From positions 13,951 to 77,950 of the forward strand of contig NZ_JAQOWX010000011.1 of assembly GCF_028462495.1 (NCBI RefSeq): a stretch of 64,000 nt of DNA, written 5' to 3'. Shown one piece after another: positions 8,737 through 17,314 of the stretch; within the stretch, counting starts at the first letter, position 1; the number at the start of each line of letters is the position of its first letter. The translations under genes and the position numbers were made by a program. The notes below the pieces were generated by a model, which had not been told where the DNA came from, made no database searches, and was given only the letters and a program-made list of their open reading frames with translations. This DNA comes from Roseateles_E sp005503085 (lineage in GTDB: Bacteria; Pseudomonadota; Gammaproteobacteria; Burkholderiales; Burkholderiaceae_C).

Positions 8737-9399
8737 ATGGCGCTCATGGCCCGCCGCTTCGATGCGGTGATCTTCGATATGGACGGTCTGCTGCTCGACT
8801 CCGAGCGACCGATCCGCGATGCCTGGCTGCGGCTGTCATCGCTGACCGAGGCCGACTATCTGCTGACGGTCGGCCGCAACCGGCCGGACAGCCTGGCCGT
8901 GCTGACCGAGAAGCTGGGCAGCCTGGCGGAGGCCGAGGGCGTGTATGAGGCGGTCGATGCCGAGATCGCCAGGCAGTTCCAAGGCCGCGGATTCGAACTC
9001 AAGGCCGGTGCGCTGGCCCTGCTGCAGGGACTTCAGGGCCTGGGCGTGCCGCTGGCCGTGGCCTCCTCGACCCGCCACGCCAAGGTGATCGACCGGCTCG
9101 ACGCAGCCGGCATCCGTCACTTCTTTGGCCCCATCCACGGCGGCGACCAGGTGGCACGCGGCAAGCCGCATCCGGACCTGTTCGAGCTGGCCGCGCGCAG
9201 CCTTGGCATCCATCCTGCTAAGGCCCTGGTGTTCGAGGATTCCAGCTACGGCGCCCAGGGGGCGCTGACGGCGGGCATGGGCGTGGTCCTGGTGCCCGAC
9301 CTGAAGCAGCCCGACCCGGCTATCGCCCCGCAGTGCCTGGTGCTAGGCTCCCTGGACGAGGTCCTGCCCCGCCTGCCCTCCTGGTTTAGAGACAACTGA
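8737..9399 (+). CDS. HAD-superfamily phosphatase (beta-phosphoglucomutase/phosphoglycolate phosphatase-like)
   Basis: A 220-residue HAD subfamily IA hydrolase. Motif I is FDMDGLLLDSE with the nucleophile Asp near residue 13, motif II is VASSTR, the conserved Lys is in GKPHPDLFELAA, and motif III is FEDSSYGAQGA. The helical cap between residues 20 and 85 is of the type found in small-sugar-phosphate phosphatases. The start ATG at 8737 lies immediately after the hemL stop; a second ATG at 8746 is possible. The substrate cannot be assigned from sequence. It ends 1 bp before mpl, so it sits inside the hemL-mpl transcription unit. Confidence 0.88.
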   Translation: MALMARRFDAVIFDMDGLLLDSERPIRDAWLRLSSLTEADYLLTVGRNRPDSLAVLTEKLGSLAEAEGVYEAVDAEIARQFQGRGFELKAGALALLQGLQGLGVPLAVASSTRHAKVIDRLDAAGIRHFFGPIHGGDQVARGKPHPDLFELAARSLGIHPAKALVFEDSSYGAQGALTAGMGVVLVPDLKQPDPAIAPQCLVLGSLDEVLPRLPSWFRDN

Positions 9400-9400
9400 T

Positions 9401-10789
9401 ATGCATAGCCACATCCTCGGCATCTGCGGCACCTTCATGGGCGGCCTGGCCGCGCTGGCCCGCGAGGCCGGCCACAAGGTGACCGGCTGCGATGCCAATG
9501 TCTACCCGCCGATGTCCGATCAGTTGCAGGCCTTGGGCATCGAGCTGATCCAGGGCTTTGGCGCCGAGCAGCTGGCGCTCAAACCCGATCTGTTCGTGAT
9601 CGGCAATGTCGTGACCCGCTCCTCGGAAGGCCGCTTCCCGCTGATGGAAGCCATTCTCGACGCCGGTCTGCCCTACACCTCGGGCCCGCAGTGGTTGGCC
9701 GAGCATGTCTTGCAGGGCCGCCATGTGCTGGCCGTGGCCGGCACCCATGGCAAGACCACGACCACCGCGATGCTGGCCTGGATTCTTGAGCAGACCGGGC
9801 TGGAGCCGGGCTTTCTGGTCGGCGGCGTGCCGCTGAACTTTGGCGTCTCGGCCCGGCTCGGCAAGGGCAAGCCTTTCGTCATCGAAGCCGACGAGTACGA
9901 CACCGCCTTCTTCGACAAGCGCAGCAAGTTCGTCCACTACCGGCCGCGCACCGCGATCCTGAACAATCTCGAGCACGACCACGCCGACATCTTCCCCGAC
10001 CTGGCCGCGATCGAGACCCAGTTCCACCACCTGGTGCGCACCGTGCCGGCCAGCGGCCGCCTGGTCGTCAATGCCCGCGAGGACGCGCTCAAGCGCGTGC
10101 TCAGCCGCGGCTGCTGGAGCGAGGTGCAGCGCTTCGGCGCCCGCAAGGAAGAGCCCGGCGCGCTGCGCGCCCGTGGCGAGCCGCAGGCCTTCGACGTGCT
10201 GCGCGGCAGCCTGAAGGTCGCGCGGGTCGAATGGGCCCTGAGCGGCGAGCACAACCAGCTCAATGCGCTGGCCGCGATCGCCGCCGCCGAGCATCTGGCA
10301 GTGCCGCCCGAGCAGTCGGCCGCCGCGCTGGCCACGTTCCAGAACGTGCGTCGCCGGCTGGAGCTGCGCGGCGAGGCCCTCGTTGAAGGAGGCAGCGTCA
10401 AGGTCTACGACGACTTCGCCCACCACCCGACCGCCATCCACACCACGGTCAACGGCCTGCGCCGCCGTATCGCGCCCAGCGAGCGCATCCTGGCCGTGTT
10501 CGAGCCGCGCTCCAACACGATGAAGCTGGGCACGATGAAGGCCCAGCTGCCCTGGTCGCTGGAAGAGGCCGATCTCAGTTTCTGCCATCAGGGCAGCGTC
10601 GACTGGGACGCCAAGGAAGTGCTGGCGACCATGGGCGCGCAGGCCCAGGTCTGTGCCGACATCGATGCGCTGGTGGCCGCCGTCGTCCGGGCCGCCAAGC
10701 CCGGCGACCATGTGCTGTGCATGAGCAATGGCGGCTTTGGCGGGATTCACGAGAAGCTGCTCGCCGCGCTGCGGCAACGCGACGGCTGA
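9401..10789 (+). CDS. mpl: UDP-N-acetylmuramate:L-alanyl-gamma-D-glutamyl-meso-diaminopimelate ligase
   Basis: A murein-recycling ligase (462 residues) that attaches a recovered tripeptide to UDP-MurNAc in the cytoplasm. It begins MHSHILGICGTFMGGLAALA, the Mpl-specific variant of the Mur N-terminal nucleotide fold. It has the ATP-binding loop AGTHGKTTTTAMLAW, a central-domain EADEYDTAFFDKRSKFVHY (an Mpl signature), LNNLEHDHADIF, and VYDDFAHHPTAI in the C-terminal domain. MurC, its de novo relative, is separately encoded in the dcw cluster of this window, so this copy is clearly the recycling enzyme. It is followed by a 69-bp convergent gap. Confidence 0.96.
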   Translation: MHSHILGICGTFMGGLAALAREAGHKVTGCDANVYPPMSDQLQALGIELIQGFGAEQLALKPDLFVIGNVVTRSSEGRFPLMEAILDAGLPYTSGPQWLAEHVLQGRHVLAVAGTHGKTTTTAMLAWILEQTGLEPGFLVGGVPLNFGVSARLGKGKPFVIEADEYDTAFFDKRSKFVHYRPRTAILNNLEHDHADIFPDLAAIETQFHHLVRTVPASGRLVVNAREDALKRVLSRGCWSEVQRFGARKEEPGALRARGEPQAFDVLRGSLKVARVEWALSGEHNQLNALAAIAAAEHLAVPPEQSAAALATFQNVRRRLELRGEALVEGGSVKVYDDFAHHPTAIHTTVNGLRRRIAPSERILAVFEPRSNTMKLGTMKAQLPWSLEEADLSFCHQGSVDWDAKEVLATMGAQAQVCADIDALVAAVVRAAKPGDHVLCMSNGGFGGIHEKLLAALRQRDG

Positions 10790-10858
10790 GGACTGCGCGG
10801 ACCGCCATCTATCCACCGCGCCGCTGCAACTCTGCCGCAGCAGCCACTTTAAGCCAGT

Positions 10859-11884
10859 TCAGCGTGGCTGAGCTATGTTCTGCGCTTCCGTCGACTGCTG
10901 CCACTCACGCAAGAATTCGTGCGCCAGCTTGCGAGCCTCGGCCTCCTTTTCGGGGGGAAGGCTTCGGAGACCTGACATGGTCCGCACAGCGGCTTGGAAG
11001 GCCTCAATCACCCATTCTGGCGCCTTTGCCGCCACCAACATCTCGGGCAACAACTGTCCCATGTCGTCACGGGTTTGCAGATGTGGTCGGCCTCGCTGCT
11101 TCAGCATCTCCATGAACAGCTCATAGCCTCGCAGCTCCACGGCGGACAAGCCTAGCGAATCTCCAAAGAACACCAGCTCGCTGAGGGTGGAGCCATGGCC
11201 GAGTCTGGCATCGCGGATCAAGGCCGCCCTCAGTACTTCATCGCTAATTTCGCGTTCCCCGACCAAACCCTGGCGGCGCAAAAACCAGTACTCGGAGGCG
11301 GCACCCGGCACACCACCTTCAATGCCTCGCTTCAGCAACGGGCCTAGCGGCATGTACATGTCCGGACTGAGTTCCTGACAACGGCGCTGAATAGCCTGAT
11401 CATGCTTCAGATTGTCTAGGCGCAGCTGTCGGTATGCTTCGGCGTGCTCGTCCGCGCGTGCCAGGGCCCCGTAGCCCTGCTCAACTATCTTGTCGATCAT
11501 CCCGCAGCGCCGGATCGCACCCGCAGCCTCGTAGGCATCCTCCGGCGAACCGCCTGACTGTGCACGGCGTATCAATCCAACATAGTCAGGTACATCTGAC
11601 CGGTCGGCACCAGTTTGCGTAATGGGCCTGGGCCGTGCAGCATCAACACCGCCTGCTGGCAAAGAGCCGGACCGGCTATGACCGTCGATTTCGAGGACTT
11701 TGCTGCCCGGACTCGCCGCATGTACAGCCGGCCCGCCATCACTCACTCCGTCTGCATCATGTCGGCCGACATACTTCAGCCAGAGAGTCCCGAGCAACAC
11801 CAACGCCAACGCTATCGGTGCTCGCCTCACAAGCAAATGTTTAAGCCATTGCCGCATTGCAGCTCTCGACAGTAATGGCCTCAT
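10859..11884 (-). CDS. Unrecognised membrane-anchored protein
   Basis: I do not recognise this protein. About 341 residues from the ATG at 11884; a GTG at 11905 and an ATG at 11857 are alternatives and none has a strong ribosome site. A single hydrophobic segment near the N-terminus (APIALALVLLGTLWLKYVG) after a basic stretch suggests a type II anchor with the bulk in the periplasm. The rest is alpha-helical, with helix pairs such as YEAAGAIRRCGMIDKIVEQ and GGVPGAASEYWFLRRQGLVG that resemble Sel1/TPR-like repeats, but no full repeat is convincing. Base composition is visibly less GC-rich, with more A/T-ending codons than neighbours. It lies 72 bp downstream of another unknown gene on the same strand, a probable two-gene unit. 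Confidence 0.6.
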   Translation of the reverse strand: MRPLLSRAAMRQWLKHLLVRRAPIALALVLLGTLWLKYVGRHDADGVSDGGPAVHAASPGSKVLEIDGHSRSGSLPAGGVDAARPRPITQTGADRSDVPDYVGLIRRAQSGGSPEDAYEAAGAIRRCGMIDKIVEQGYGALARADEHAEAYRQLRLDNLKHDQAIQRRCQELSPDMYMPLGPLLKRGIEGGVPGAASEYWFLRRQGLVGEREISDEVLRAALIRDARLGHGSTLSELVFFGDSLGLSAVELRGYELFMEMLKQRGRPHLQTRDDMGQLLPEMLVAAKAPEWVIEAFQAAVRTMSGLRSLPPEKEAEARKLAHEFLREWQQSTEAQNIAQPR

Positions 11885-11956
11885 CGAGCAAACACCACAA
11901 TCCACGAACGCTCTGAAGATCTGACATCCAGGCGCAGCCCCTTTTGGCCGAGGCCA

Positions 11957-12781
11957 TCAGCCCGGCGTCGCATTGCATTCGGCTTGCTTGGCTTCGCATC
12001 GTTGAGTTAGCCATGATGGACCAATTGTTTCGTTCGCAGCCACGCACGCCGTCATGCCAATCAAACCGGCATAAGTGCCAAGTCCTGTGAGTGCAATTAG
12101 GCCACCACCGGCAATGCACACCGCGTTGATGCGATTGACCGTTTCCTGTACACCAGTTTGAACACAGAAGTCGCGCTGCGCCTTACAACGCGCAAAGCGT
12201 TGCGTTAGAGACTCCGAATTCCCACCAGCGATAGTCAGATCGACGCTCAACGGACTCCATCCTGAAATCTGAACTTCTTGCCAGAATCCAATCCGCCCGA
12301 CACTTTCACCAGTCACCGTCACGGGGGGAAGTGATGCGTGCATGCTCATCGAGTAGGCTAAGTTGCCACCGCAAAAGCCCAGTGGACGAGGGTCTGTCGA
12401 TACAGCTGAACCCTGCTGTTGCAAGGACCTGACCGCTTGCCGTTCAGAATCAGTCAAGCTCCGGCGGTCAATGGAAAGCAAATTACCGCCTGCCTCCACA
12501 CCCAGGATGCGACCAGTACCTGCTTCCCGCACCAATTTGTGTCGAACACCGCCCAGGACGACGACAGTAGGCTGGCCATTTTCATACTCAAGACTTGCTG
12601 CGGTTCTCGGCGCTACATCACCAGCGCTCGAAAGGCTCGACGCGCGCGCGTTAACGCCTTCGGGCGTACGCGGCATCTGGAATGGCTCAAGCGTTTCACA
12701 ACCGGCTCTTGCGCTGATTGCCGTAGCGCTAAGCGCCAACATGACAGCAATAGCGATCAGTGCCCGAAACTGATGGTGCAT
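11957..12781 (-). CDS. Unrecognised secreted Cys-rich protein
   Basis: I do not recognise this protein. The ATG at 12781 is chosen because AAGGGAG lies 6-7 bases upstream and it opens directly on a signal peptide (MHHQFRALIAIAVMLALSAT, cleavage after about ISARA). The mature 250 or so residues contain several Cys. A C-terminal block carries a hydrophobic, Gly-rich helix (IAGGGLIALTGLGTYAGLIG) bracketed by Cys residues (RCKAQRDFC, AVC, TAC, RCEAKQAEC), so disulfide-stabilised folding in the periplasm or outside the cell is likely. Codon use is less GC-rich than the flanks, as in the downstream unknown gene. An effector, adhesin or envelope structural role are all possible; nothing in the sequence decides. 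Confidence 0.6.
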   Translation of the reverse strand: MHHQFRALIAIAVMLALSATAISARAGCETLEPFQMPRTPEGVNARASSLSSAGDVAPRTAASLEYENGQPTVVVLGGVRHKLVREAGTGRILGVEAGGNLLSIDRRSLTDSERQAVRSLQQQGSAVSTDPRPLGFCGGNLAYSMSMHASLPPVTVTGESVGRIGFWQEVQISGWSPLSVDLTIAGGNSESLTQRFARCKAQRDFCVQTGVQETVNRINAVCIAGGGLIALTGLGTYAGLIGMTACVAANETIGPSWLTQRCEAKQAECNATPG

Positions 12782-12863
12782 GACGATCTCCCTTTTGAGT
12801 GAAGTAGCTCGGCACGGAGTTTCATATTTCGCACAAAAGGGCGTCCATCGCCCCAAAGGAGGG

Positions 12864-12877
12864 GTAGGGAACCCTAC
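12864..12877. promoter_or_regulatory. Perfect palindrome GTAGGGAACCCTAC
   Basis: A 14-bp palindrome (6-bp arms, AA centre) in the 216-bp divergent gap between the unknown secreted-protein gene (start 12781, minus) and the AI-2E-family permease (start 12998, plus). Location and symmetry fit a dimeric repressor site, but I know of no specific regulator for it. Nothing else coding is visible in the gap. Confidence 0.3.
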
Positions 12878-12997
12878 TTTGCACTCGCAAGCGTGAGTCC
12901 ACCATTCATTGGCACAGCCGAACCGTCACCCTCGGCTAATCGGTCCAGGATAGCCAGCTACGATGCGAGATCACTCCATCGCACACCCGAACGGATC

Positions 12998-14074
12998 ATG
13001 CCGCCCCTGCCCCCCGATGACGCCCCCGCCCTGCACGACAAGACCTTTGTGCTGCTGCTGGTGCTGGTGACCCTGGCCTTTGGCTGGATCCTCCTGCCCT
13101 TTTACGGCGCGGTGCTGTGGGGCACGGCAATGGCCATCGTGTTCGCGCCGCTGTACCGGCGCCTGCTCAAGCCCGCCAAGGGGCGGCGCACGCTGGCGGC
13201 GCTGGGTGCAATCCTCATTGTTCTGCTGCTGGTGATACTGCCGCTGGCCCTGATCACGCTGTCGCTGGTACAGGAGGGCACGGCGCTGTATGCAAAGAGC
13301 AAGTCGGGCGAGTTCAGCTTCACGACCTATGTGCAGCAGATCTATGCGGCGCTGCCGGCCTGGCTGACCCAGTTGCTGGACCGCTTCGGCCTGGGCAATC
13401 TCAACCTGCTGCAGGACAAGCTGGTGAGCGCGCTGAACCAGGGCAGCCAGTTGCTGGCGAGCAAGGCCCTGGGCTTCGGCCAGGACACCTTCGACTTCGT
13501 CGTCAGCTTCTTCATCATGCTCTACCTGATGTTCTTCGTGATGCGCGACGGCGAGCAACTGTCGCGCCGCATTCGCGAGGCGCTGCCCTTGCGCGCCACC
13601 TACAAGCGCATGCTGGCAGAGAAGTTCACCACCGTGATCCGCGCCACCGTCAAGGGCAATATCGCTGTGGCCGCGCTGCAGGGCGCTCTAGGCGGCCTGG
13701 CCTTCTGGGTGCTGGACGTGCATGCCCCGGTGCTGTGGGCCGTGCTGATGGCCTTTCTGTCGCTGCTGCCGGCCGTTGGCGCCGGCCTGGTGTGGCTGCC
13801 GGTAGCGCTGTACTTCCTGGCCACCGGCAATGTCGCGGCCGGCCTGGGCCTGATCGCCTATGGCGTGCTGGTGATCGGCCTGGTCGACAACCTGCTGCGG
13901 CCGCTGCTGGTCGGCAAGGACACCAAGATGCCCGACTACATCGTGCTGATCTCCACGCTGGGCGGCATGGCCGTGTTCGGGCTGAACGGCTTTGTGATCG
14001 GCCCGCTGATCGCGGCGATGTTCATCGCGGTCTGGGACATCGTCGCCACCGAGCGGCGCGGCATGCACAACTAG
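12998..14074 (+). CDS. AI-2E family (PerM/YdiK-like) inner-membrane transporter
   Basis: A 358-residue polytopic membrane protein of the AI-2E/UPF0118 exporter family. N-terminal membrane segments (FVLLLVLVTLAFGWILLPF; ALGAILIVLLLVILPLALIT) are followed by an amphipathic linker at about 95-165. A hydrophobic C-terminal half then carries the family signature region FLSLLPAVGAGLVWLP and a DNLLRPLLVGKDTKMPDYIVL motif typical of the family. The ATG at 12998 is preferred over the further-upstream in-frame ATG at 12893, which would add 35 non-conserved polar residues ahead of the first helix. The substrate is unknown; the family name reflects one member and is not evidence of AI-2 transport here. 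Confidence 0.88.
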   Translation: MPPLPPDDAPALHDKTFVLLLVLVTLAFGWILLPFYGAVLWGTAMAIVFAPLYRRLLKPAKGRRTLAALGAILIVLLLVILPLALITLSLVQEGTALYAKSKSGEFSFTTYVQQIYAALPAWLTQLLDRFGLGNLNLLQDKLVSALNQGSQLLASKALGFGQDTFDFVVSFFIMLYLMFFVMRDGEQLSRRIREALPLRATYKRMLAEKFTTVIRATVKGNIAVAALQGALGGLAFWVLDVHAPVLWAVLMAFLSLLPAVGAGLVWLPVALYFLATGNVAAGLGLIAYGVLVIGLVDNLLRPLLVGKDTKMPDYIVLISTLGGMAVFGLNGFVIGPLIAAMFIAVWDIVATERRGMHN

Positions 14075-14132
14075 CCACCCCTGTCCCGCAGGCGACAGTG
14101 CGGCGGGCTTTTCTGTAGAGCCCCTCCTCTAG

Positions 14133-14168
14133 CCCAGGGCCTTCACGCTTGGCGGTCCAGGCCCTGGG
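14133..14168. repeat. 10-bp perfect inverted repeat between permease and aldehyde dehydrogenase genes
   Basis: CCCAGGGCCT (14133-14142) pairs with AGGCCCTGGG (14159-14168) around a 16-base loop in the 130-bp gap. It would form a strong RNA hairpin after the permease gene, but no T-tract follows, so it is at best a factor-dependent terminator or processing structure. Just downstream, CTTGTG-C-CACAAG (14176-14188) is a second palindrome, immediately ahead of the AAGGAG ribosome site of the next gene. Confidence 0.5.
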
Positions 14169-14204
14169 GGTTAGCCTTGTGCCACAAGACACAAGGAGAC
14201 CTGT

Positions 14205-15614
14205 TTGGACCACAGCCTCAACGAGCGCCTGCAGCTCTGCCTGGAGCTGCAGCGCAGCGCTTTCCGCGCCGAGCCCATGCCCAGCCTGGCCACCCGGCTG
14301 GACCGGGTCGAGCGCGTGCGAGCGATGACGCGCCGGCATGCGGACGAGCTGGTCGAGGCGATCTCGCGCGATTTCGGCCATCGCGCCCGCCAGGAGACCC
14401 TGCTGGCCGATGTGTTCACGGTGGAGTCGGCGGCCCAGCATGCCAAAGCCCATCTGCGCGGCTGGATGAAGTCCAGGCGCATGCCCACCGCCCTGCATTT
14501 CCTGCCTGGCAGCAATCGACTGATGCCGCAGCCGCTGGGCGTGGTGGGTGTGATCGCACCCTGGAACTATCCCTATCAGCTGGCGCTGAGCCCGGCGCTG
14601 GCCGCGCTGGCGGCGGGCAACCGGGTGCTGATCAAGCCCTCGGAGCTGACCCCGCTGACCTCGGCCCTGATGGCCCGCATCGTGGCCGAGCATTTCGCGC
14701 CCGAGGAGATGCAGGTGATCTGCGGCGACGCGGCGCTGGCCCGCGCCTTCGCGGCCCTGCCCTTCGACCACCTGTTCTTCACCGGCTCCACCGCCGTGGG
14801 CCGGCTGGTGGCCCAGGCCGCCGCGCAAAACCTGACCCCGGTGACCTTGGAGCTCGGCGGCAAGTCGCCGGTCATCATCGATGCCAGCGCGGATCTGGGG
14901 CGTGTCGCCGAGCGGCTGGCCTTCGGCAAGCTGCTCAACGCCGGCCAGACCTGCATCGCGCCGGACTATGTGCTCGCGCCCAAGCCCATGGTCGAGCCGC
15001 TGGCCCAGGCGCTGCAGCGGGCGATACGCCGACTCTACCCAAGCATTGCCGGCAACCCCGACTACACAAGCATCGCGACCGAGCGCCACCACGCCCGGCT
15101 GCAAGGCCTGCTCGACGACGCCCGCGCGCGCGGCGCCCGGCTGCTGCCCAGCCATGACGAGGTCCCCGAGGGCCGCAAGCTGGTGCCGCATCTGCTGCTG
15201 GACGTGACGGGCGAGATGGCGGTGATGCGCGAGGAGATCTTCGGCCCGCTGCTGCCCATCGTCGGCTGCGACGATGCCGGCGCCGCGATCGCTCATGTGC
15301 AGCGCCACGAGCGGCCGCTGGCGCTGTACTGGTTCGGCAGCGACGGGCCAGCGCGCGAGCGGGTGCTGCGCGAGACCCATGCCGGCGGCGTCACGGTCAA
15401 TGACTGCATCTGGCATATCGGCCAGGAGGACCAGCCCTTTGGCGGCGTCGGCGCCAGCGGACAAGGGGCCTATCACGGCGTCTGGGGTTTCAACACCTTC
15501 AGCGCGCTCAAGCCGGTGTTCACGCAGCCGCGCTGGGCCGGCACCCGGCTGTTCTACCCGCCCTATGGCGTCACTTTCGAGCGTCTGCTGGGCCTGCTGA
15601 AGAAGATTGCATGA
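14205..15614 (+). CDS. Aldehyde dehydrogenase, coniferyl-aldehyde-dehydrogenase-like
   Basis: An NAD(P)-dependent aldehyde dehydrogenase (469 residues) of the class-3/CalB-like group. It has the PWNYP motif (APWNYPYQLALSP), IKPSE cofactor contact, the FFTGSTAVGR loop, catalytic Glu in TLELGGKSPVI, catalytic Cys in NAGQTCIAPDYVL, and REEIFGPLLPI near the C-terminus. The start is a TTG at 14205 with AAGGAG ending 6 bases upstream; no nearby in-frame ATG gives a complete N-terminus. It overlaps the next gene by 4 bp (ATGA), so aldehyde oxidation is coupled to a GMC alcohol oxidoreductase. An aromatic or fatty aldehyde substrate is plausible but not proved. Confidence 0.88.
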   Translation: MDHSLNERLQLCLELQRSAFRAEPMPSLATRLDRVERVRAMTRRHADELVEAISRDFGHRARQETLLADVFTVESAAQHAKAHLRGWMKSRRMPTALHFLPGSNRLMPQPLGVVGVIAPWNYPYQLALSPALAALAAGNRVLIKPSELTPLTSALMARIVAEHFAPEEMQVICGDAALARAFAALPFDHLFFTGSTAVGRLVAQAAAQNLTPVTLELGGKSPVIIDASADLGRVAERLAFGKLLNAGQTCIAPDYVLAPKPMVEPLAQALQRAIRRLYPSIAGNPDYTSIATERHHARLQGLLDDARARGARLLPSHDEVPEGRKLVPHLLLDVTGEMAVMREEIFGPLLPIVGCDDAGAAIAHVQRHERPLALYWFGSDGPARERVLRETHAGGVTVNDCIWHIGQEDQPFGGVGASGQGAYHGVWGFNTFSALKPVFTQPRWAGTRLFYPPYGVTFERLLGLLKKIA

Positions 15615-17269
15615 GCGGCGCGACGATGAGGGCCGAGCACGACTATCTGATCATTGGCGGCGGCTCGGCCGGCTGCGCGCTGGCCGGCCGGCTCAGCGAA
15701 GATCCGACCTGCCGAGTCACGGTGCTGGAGGCCGGCGGCGCCGGCGACAGCTGGGTGGTCAAGACACCATTTGCCGGCGTGCTGCAAATCCCCAGCAAGC
15801 TCAACAACTGGGCTTTCGAGACCGTGCCCCAGGCCGGGCTGAACGGCAGGCGCGGCTACCAGCCACGCGGCCGGGTGCTCGGCGGCTCCTCGGCCATCAA
15901 TGCGATGGTCTATATCCGCGGCCACCGCAGCGACTACGACGCCTGGGCCGCCGCCGGCAACCCCGGCTGGAGCTTCGACGAGTTGCTGCCCTACTTCATC
16001 CGCTCCGAGAACAACACCCGGCTGGGCGCCCCCTGGCATGGCCAGGCCGGGCCGCTGCGCGTCGGCGATCTGCGCAGCGACAGCCCGCTGCATGCGGCCT
16101 GGCTGGAGGCCGCCCGACACTGCGACCATCCGGTGCTGGACGATTTCAATGCCGGCGAGATGGAAGGCCTGGGCGTCTACCAGGTGACCCAGCACGAGGG
16201 CGAGCGCTGGAGCGCCGCGCGCGGCTATCTGCATCCGCATCTGGGCAGCCGGCCCAATCTGCAAGTGCTCACCGGCGTGCGCGTGCTGCGCCTGCTGCTG
16301 GAGGGCCGGCGCGCGGTCGGCGTCGAGATCCTGCAGAACGGCCACAAGCGCGAGCTGCGCGCTGCTCGCGAGGTGGTGCTGAGCGCCGGCGCGCTGCAGT
16401 CGCCCCAGCTGCTGATGCTGTCGGGCATCGGCGATGGCGCGGCGCTGCAGCGACTGGGCCTGCCGGTGACCCATCATCTGCCGGGTGTAGGCCAGAACCT
16501 GCACGACCACCCGGACTTTGTGTTCGGCTACCTGTCCGACAGCCTGGACACGGTGGGCATCTCGGCCAAGGGCGGCTGGCGCCTGCTCCAATCCATCGCC
16601 CGCTACCGGCGCGAACGCCGCGGCATGATCACGACCAATTTCGCCGAGTGCGGCGGTTTTCTGAGCACCCGGCCGGGCCTGCCGGCGCCGAATATGCAGC
16701 TGCATTTCGTCGTCGCCCTGGTGCAGGACCATGCGCGCAAGCTGGGCCTGGGCCACGGCCTGTCCTGCCATGTCTGCCTGCTGCGCCCGCACAGCCGCGG
16801 CACGCTGAGCCTGGCCAGCGCCGACCCGCTGGCCGCGCCGCTGATCGACCCGGCTTTCTTGCAGCATCCGGACGATGTGCAGCAGCTGGTCGAGGGCTAT
16901 CGACTGACCCGCGCGCTGATGCGCGCCCCCAGCCTGAAGGCCTTCTGGACCCACGAGGCCTGGACCCGCGAGGCTCAGACGGGCGATAGCGATGCCGAGA
17001 TCGAGGCCTTGCTGCGCCAGCGCGTGGACACGGTCTACCACCCGGTGGGCAGCTGCCGCATGGGCCAGGATGCGCTGGCGGTGGTGGACGCCGAGCTGCG
17101 CGTGCATGGCATCGAGGGTCTGCGGGTGGTGGACGCCTCGGTGATGCCCCAGGTGATCAGCGGCAACACCAATGCACCGGCCATCGTGATCGGCGAGAAG
17201 GCGGCCGATCTGATGCGCGGCCGCAGCGCGACGATGCCTCAGGCACGGCACGATCTGGCGGCGGTCTGA
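15611..17269 (+). CDS. GMC-family FAD oxidoreductase (choline/alcohol dehydrogenase-like)
   Basis: A 552-residue FAD flavoenzyme of the glucose-methanol-choline family. The N-terminal dinucleotide fold is YLIIGGGSAGCALAGRLSED, GMC signature 1 is RGRVLGGSSAINAMVYIRGH, signature 2 is LSAGALQSPQLLMLSGIG. The C-terminal active-site His and Asn/His regions are VYHPVGSCRMG and SGNTNAPAIVIGEKAADLM. It overlaps the upstream aldehyde dehydrogenase by 4 bp. The pair would oxidise an alcohol to aldehyde to acid, as in alkane- or terpene-alcohol catabolism (AlkJ-like), with electrons probably passed to the respiratory chain. The substrate is inferred only from family and linkage. Confidence 0.9.
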   Translation: MSGATMRAEHDYLIIGGGSAGCALAGRLSEDPTCRVTVLEAGGAGDSWVVKTPFAGVLQIPSKLNNWAFETVPQAGLNGRRGYQPRGRVLGGSSAINAMVYIRGHRSDYDAWAAAGNPGWSFDELLPYFIRSENNTRLGAPWHGQAGPLRVGDLRSDSPLHAAWLEAARHCDHPVLDDFNAGEMEGLGVYQVTQHEGERWSAARGYLHPHLGSRPNLQVLTGVRVLRLLLEGRRAVGVEILQNGHKRELRAAREVVLSAGALQSPQLLMLSGIGDGAALQRLGLPVTHHLPGVGQNLHDHPDFVFGYLSDSLDTVGISAKGGWRLLQSIARYRRERRGMITTNFAECGGFLSTRPGLPAPNMQLHFVVALVQDHARKLGLGHGLSCHVCLLRPHSRGTLSLASADPLAAPLIDPAFLQHPDDVQQLVEGYRLTRALMRAPSLKAFWTHEAWTREAQTGDSDAEIEALLRQRVDTVYHPVGSCRMGQDALAVVDAELRVHGIEGLRVVDASVMPQVISGNTNAPAIVIGEKAADLMRGRSATMPQARHDLAAV

Positions 17270-17314
17270 GTACTGTCGGCATGAGGTCGGCATGAGGCCG
17301 GGGATAATCCCCGC

